Shown here one piece after another: positions 49,194 through 49,917 of a stretch of DNA of 49,917 nucleotides (position 1 is its first letter; each line of letters begins with the position of its first letter). The position numbers and the translations under genes are program-made. This stretch comes from Clostridia bacterium (lineage in GTDB: Bacteria; Bacillota; Clostridia; Christensenellales; Aristaeellaceae): positions 1 to 49,917 of the forward strand of contig JAFWQA010000005.1 in assembly GCA_017509255.1 (NCBI GenBank), given 5' to 3'. Under the pieces are notes generated by a model. It did not search any database, was not told where the DNA came from, and was given only the letters and a program-made list of their open reading frames with translations.

Positions 49194-49280
49194 ACGATGC
49201 ACCCCACTCGCCTTTCTGGGGTGCAAATAGGTGCAAGACCTATCGAGTGGGGTGCATCGTGTGACCGTATGGGGTGCATC
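49194..49280. repeat. GGGGTGCA repeat cluster, probable attachment site
   Basis: ACGATGCACCCCACTCG (49194-49210) and its perfect 17-bp complement (49244-49260) flank a 33-nt centre that itself holds TGGGGTGCA (about 49217-49224). A further TGGGGTGCATCA lies at about 49270-49280, touching the recombinase stop. Four GGGGTGCA/TGCACCCC units in 85 bases fit a recombinase binding site; it could also act as a hairpin. Confidence 0.65.
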
Positions 49281-49917
49281 AGTCAACCTGGATCTCTTCG
49301 CCGGTGCTCAGCGTAAAGCGTACATCCTTTTTCCCGTAAACCGTCACCTGGTCAATCAGCGTTGCCCATAGCTCGGTGCTGAACTCTGAAACCGTATCGG
49401 GCATCTGCTCAACCGCGTCGATGAAATCTGCGATCCGGCGATTCCGCATTTCCTTGTCCCGGATGCGAGTATCCAGTCTGGTCAGCTTTTCCTCCGCCTT
49501 CTTGTACTTTCCGGAAAGCTCATCATACTGCTTGATGTACTTCACCTGATCCTGCGCCTCTTTGGCATTCCGGTCGATCAGGGCCTGCAGCCTGTCTGCG
49601 AGAAGGTTCCTTTCAATCTCCAAGTCAGCACGCTCCTTTTCCAGCTCCTCTGTCCCGCCGACAAGGGTCTGCAGTTCTCGGAGGTTGGTGATGATCTCGT
49701 CCCGGTCAATTGAAAGCTTCCGGCAGACTTTCAGGAAGTCTGCTTCAATCCTGTCCTCGTACAGATGCGGCATCCGGCAAATTTTGGTTCCCTTGTACTT
49801 GTTGTTGCACTGCCAGATGACCCGGCGGTATTTGTCGTTGCTGTGCCAGACCTTAGGCCCGAAGGTTGCTCCGCAGCATCCGCAGAAGATCTTCCCCGAG
49901 AAAATGGTCTGGCCTTG
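49279..49917 (-). CDS. Large serine recombinase, C-terminal part
   Basis: The frame is open to the right edge: 212 residues are visible. First a zinc-ribbon (FCGCCG, then a WQCNNKYKGTKIC knuckle) with the typical VWHSNDKYRRVIW segment, then a long coiled-coil stretch (about residues 80-150, Glu/Lys/Arg/Leu-rich) and a final VEQMPDTVSEFSTELWATLI, VTVYGKKDVRFTL end. This is the DNA-recognition half of recombinases of the TndX/TnpX type; the catalytic N-terminus is beyond the edge. It catalyses integration and excision. The stop codon lies right beside the repeat cluster. Confidence 0.9.
   Translation of the reverse strand, partial: QGQTIFSGKIFCGCCGATFGPKVWHSNDKYRRVIWQCNNKYKGTKICRMPHLYEDRIEADFLKVCRKLSIDRDEIITNLRELQTLVGGTEELEKERADLEIERNLLADRLQALIDRNAKEAQDQVKYIKQYDELSGKYKKAEEKLTRLDTRIRDKEMRNRRIADFIDAVEQMPDTVSEFSTELWATLIDQVTVYGKKDVRFTLSTGEEIQVD

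Larger units (their letters stand above)
49181..49917 (-). mobile_element. End of a serine-recombinase mobile element
   Basis: It starts within or just after the truncated capsid gene and includes the recombinase 3' end and a repeat cluster. The exact junction cannot be placed without an uninterrupted copy; it extends beyond the window. Confidence 0.65.

Noticed and set aside
1-49917. tRNA or rRNA genes
   Set aside because: No cloverleaf with T-loop GTTCGA-type sequence or rRNA-like segment was noticed on either strand; a dedicated tRNA scan would settle this.

Overview
The window is GC-rich DNA (about 60% by eye) from a Gram-positive anaerobe of the Clostridia type, probably a gut or rumen commensal. 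This is inferred from strong AAGGAGG ribosome-binding sites, frequent GTG/TTG starts, three ECF sigma/anti-sigma pairs, a BspA-type leucine-rich-repeat surface protein and a myovirus-type prophage with Clostridia-like structural genes. The species cannot be named from the sequence alone.

Bases 1-32,700 are chromosomal. They start with the 3' end of an unknown exported protein and an XRE regulator, followed by a possible structured RNA. Two ECF sigma/anti-sigma operons come next (1.8-6.3 kb). Then, on the minus strand, lie a histidine phosphatase with a secreted M16 metalloprotease, a secreted lipase-like hydrolase and a small winged-helix regulator (6.5-12.8 kb). A third sigma/anti-sigma pair leads into a cluster of exported proteins (13.2-19.1 kb). 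A split chromate-transporter pair (19.2-20.3 kb) and a MacAB-like ABC export operon with two adaptor proteins (20.5-24.8 kb) follow. After three small proteins comes a plus-strand operon (26.2-32.7 kb): M20 amidohydrolase, ATC-hydrolase-family protein, sulfonate/nitrate-type ABC importer, nitroreductase and short-chain dehydrogenase. It is preceded by a T-N11-A inverted repeat centred about 66 bp before the predicted transcription start, the usual place for a LysR-type regulator.

Bases 32,883-49,180 are the late region of a contractile-tailed prophage, all on the minus strand. In transcription order it holds a capsid fragment, head-tail connector genes, sheath, tube, tail-assembly chaperone with a -1 frameshift signal, a very short tape measure, baseplate hub, plug, spike and wedge genes, baseplate J, endolysin and holin. 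Three cargo genes face the other way and sit neatly between phage genes: a double GNAT acetyltransferase, a LURP-one-like protein and a BspA-like LRR protein. Each has a promoter-like sequence. Hairpin-rich repeats lie in two other gaps.

At the right edge the capsid gene loses its 5' part where a second mobile element begins. That element encodes a large serine recombinase, whose stop codon lies beside a cluster of GGGGTGCA repeats that look like an attachment site. With a broken capsid but apparently intact tail and lysis genes, the prophage may no longer make infectious virus and might release only tail-like particles; this is inference.
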